NCBI GenBank assembly: GCA_902702965.1 | Contig: CACRXP010000021.1 | Span: forward strand, 1,768,271-1,832,270 | Length of the DNA stretch: 64,000 nt | DNA from: Spirometra erinaceieuropaei | Lineage: Eukaryota; Platyhelminthes; Cestoda; Diphyllobothriidea; Diphyllobothriidae | Direction of reading: 5' to 3' | Part shown: positions 33,175 to 64,000 of the stretch, in pieces | Numbering within the stretch: the first letter of the stretch is position 1 | Layout: every line of letters begins with the position of its first letter | Notes under the pieces: generated by a model | The model's database searches: none | Told to the model about the DNA's origin: nothing | Seen by the model: only the letters and a program-made list of their open reading frames with translations | Translations under genes and position numbers: made by a program

Positions 33175-34505
33175 ACCACGCCGCGAGGACACACAGGGTG
33201 ACACGCCGTCCCACGCTTAGCCCAGGCCATCACTCAGTTGTCGACTGAGAGGCACTACCTAGATCGTACTTCTAGGGATCACTGCACAGCCATGATCATG
33301 CCTGACCAAGCCGACCTCACACTTCTCTAAACGTGACGATCAGTAAAGCAAGGTGAATATGAGCGGTTCGCCTCACCGTTGCACGTCCTCGCAGACGGTG
33401 TTTGTCCTTATCGGGTAAGATAAACGAAAATGAGAAAAAATGGAGGTACTGCCGGTGCCAAGGCCTCACCTTTTCATAGCAGTATACACGTAATTAATAT
33501 TATAATTGTTACTGTTATTGTAAGTGGTACTTTCGTAGTATTACTAGTGCGCTAGCAGAAGTAGACAAGGCAGTAGTAGTAGTAGTAGTAGTAGTATTAC
33601 TGGTAGTATTAGTAGCAGTAGTAGTAGCTGTCGCTCTTATTTTGGATTGCAAAATAATATTTACCACCGTTCCGAACGACAAACATTTTTAGGCGTTCGC
33701 TCGCTGGATCGTCTCCACAGGCGTGATTCGACTACTTCATGCAGTCTACCGCCTGTTCGGCCATATTAGATAATTATTTTGAAGTACAACTGGAAAATTT
33801 CGCAGGCGACCCCGTATCAGCGTATTCGCGTTCACAGGCAACTGCCTCCGCAATACTTAGAGTGGAGAGAACAGTAACAACGAGACTCAACTTATGGGAA
33901 GGCAACCATTTCTTTCAATTTGAGCAGATGGTATTTGCGAAGAGGATTCATCTCAATGCAATTCATTTCTAGTCAAAAGACGGTCCTTGATACAATCGAG
34001 GTGTTATTGCCCCAGGTAAACTCTCCACTACCCGAGAAGCCCGCGTAATTCGGTCGACAGAGGTACCTCCTAGGGCAGGTGTGATCTAAAAGTCCTTAGT
34101 TGTCGGATCGTAGGACAACTGATAAGAGGTCGGTGCTGATTGGTAGGTTAAGTCGGGGCAGAGTCAGTTAGCGCTTTGCATGTGATACGTTGCGTCCGGA
34201 CGAGGTAGTGCGCTACTACCTCTCACTAAATAAATTGACCCCGAGACATTCTGGCAACACAGCAGCAGCAGCTGGAGAAGCTGTACCGATCACGTCCGCG
34301 CAGAACACAACAAACAGCATCAGTAAAGCTCACTTCATTGGTTAAGATAACATCAGAGAAGCAACAGAAAGTAAGCTGATAAGAGTTTACATAAAATAGC
34401 AAGTCAGGTAGCAACAGAAGCATAGAAAAGCAATGAGATCCAGTTTCTCTCTCTCCACTTGTGAGTTAATTTCAAATATAAAATGGACGGGAGGGAGGCA
34501 GAACT
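33175..34505. other. 3' flank of gene A, AGT microsatellite only
   Basis: An (AGT)n tract lies at 33574-33625. No polyadenylation signal (AATAAA/ATTAAA) was seen on the minus strand in the 250 bases after the gene A stop. No other feature is recognised. Confidence 0.4.
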
Positions 34506-63136
<28,631 letters not shown>

Positions 63137-63590
63137 CTAGGGGAACACACGGCGGTGAAGTATATTGAACGTAAAATGTAGTGGGGTAATTTACGCGTGT
63201 TGATCTGGCCACCAGTGTCCTATTCGATGATAAGTTGGGCGCCGAAAGTTAGCCAACTGTGCCCCGAGGATGTCCGGTGGGGAGTTATCGTTGTCGTTTG
63301 AAACCCAGGCCACTTATGAGCCTTTAAAACGTCTGACATTAGTTTAGGAGGAAGAGTTAATTTGAAGAGAATCAACTACAAAACCGTAATCAATTGCACT
63401 TATCGCTCAGACGTTTGAGTTGGTACCTCGTTCCCATATAAATGTACAGGCCTGGTGAGAATTTATCGAAAGCACGCGCATGCTCGCCAAATGTTCTTCC
63501 GAATTGCTCCGACGTAAAAAAAATGTTGCTTTGGGAGGCAGGTAGACTGTGATTTTGGTGGCCTCTTGACAGATCACGGCAGACGCTGTA
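63137..63590. other. Gene A intron, nothing recognised
   Basis: The first bases after the acceptor ('ggggaacacacggcg') align only briefly with the gene B intron. No other feature is seen. Confidence 0.35.
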
Positions 63591-64000
63591 CAGTGAGTGA
63601 CCGATCTCATGAAATGTTGGCTTAAATTCTGAAATGCGTTTTCGATTAGGAAGGATTACTTGGTCGCTGTTGGAATACTGATTATCTTGCGGCATAATCT
63701 CATAACAATTCGGACTCGGTAGGTTGTCAGCTTTTGAATACACTACTTTCCAACCTCCTGTGGAAACCGTACTCGGTAAAAAAATGACTACTTAAGTAGC
63801 ATGCATTTTTCCCACTAATTTCCGATGGTCTTGCAGATTCAAATATATCTTATAGAAACCATAGACAAAAATATGCTTTCTTTCAGTCACTAAATACAGA
63901 ATCACGTCTTCTTTTTATTTTATACTCAAGGAAGGAGTGTAATTAGGTTTTAAAAAAGTTCCTAATTGTGAGCTTTTTTAAGACTTTGCAATGTCCCTTC
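63591..64000. mobile_element. Fold-back element, subfamily 2, left arm (runs off the window)
   Basis: TA then CAGTGAGTGACCGATCTCAT, 'gttttcgattaggaaggatt', 'ctacttaagtagcatgcatt': same order as 12122-12921. Confidence 0.75.

Noticed and set aside
34020..34260. LTR retrotransposon end (TAAATAAA followed by 'ttctggcaaca')
   Set aside because: No second LTR, primer site or gag/pol frame is found nearby.

Overview
This is eukaryotic, repeat-choked sequence. Genes are split into short exons by introns of 0.3 to 16 kb, and the introns and flanks are filled with non-LTR retrotransposons, Penelope-like elements (PLEs), tRNA-derived SINEs, fold-back elements and microsatellites. The mix fits a flatworm, most likely a diphyllobothriid tapeworm (inference): PLEs with GIY-YIG ends and hammerhead motifs, and an endonuclease/RT LINE ending in C2H2 fingers.

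The only host coding sequence I can support lies on the minus strand: two tandem paralogues of a VIT + vWA protein (VWA5A/VWA5B-like family). Gene A (34506-63136; its 5' end lies beyond 64000) is covered by seven exons whose splice phases join without a break. They encode the complete vWA domain with its metal-binding residues, the region after it and the C terminus. Gene B (7754-15407; its 3' end lies beyond position 1) is covered by four exons encoding the VIT domain and the start of vWA. The shared exon (7754-7988 versus 62899-63136) is very similar in DNA and protein. Several of these exons are too short to stand out as open frames and were found by splice-site and family matching.

Layout. 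1-7.7 kb: repeats, two or three fold-back elements and a LINE relic. 7.7-15.4 kb: gene B, with a locally duplicated intron segment, SINEs, hammerhead motifs, a fold-back element and an interstitial telomere-like tract. 15.4-34.5 kb: intergenic space with PLE relics and a nearly full-length LINE (24.9-28.4 kb, minus) cut by a GAT microsatellite and an assembly gap. 34.5-50.6 kb: the giant last intron of gene A, with a 993-bp fold-back element, CR1/Jockey-like LINE relics, a PLE inserted in one of them, a 672-bp tandem duplication carrying head-to-head SINEs, and a PLE inserted in a second fold-back element. 50.9-56.6 kb: an intron holding a nest of nearly perfect palindromes bounded by (TA)n, and a PLE with an 11-bp target duplication. 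56.6-63.1 kb: closely spaced vWA exons separated by PLE relics, a 955-bp element with inverted ends, and microsatellites.

The most notable observations are: hammerhead-ribozyme-like motifs with a two-base-pair stem III in about ten dispersed PLE terminal repeats; the palindrome nest at 51.4-53.0 kb; and the TA-flanked fold-back family with at least eight copies. No bacterial-type system (CRISPR, operon, phage) is present.
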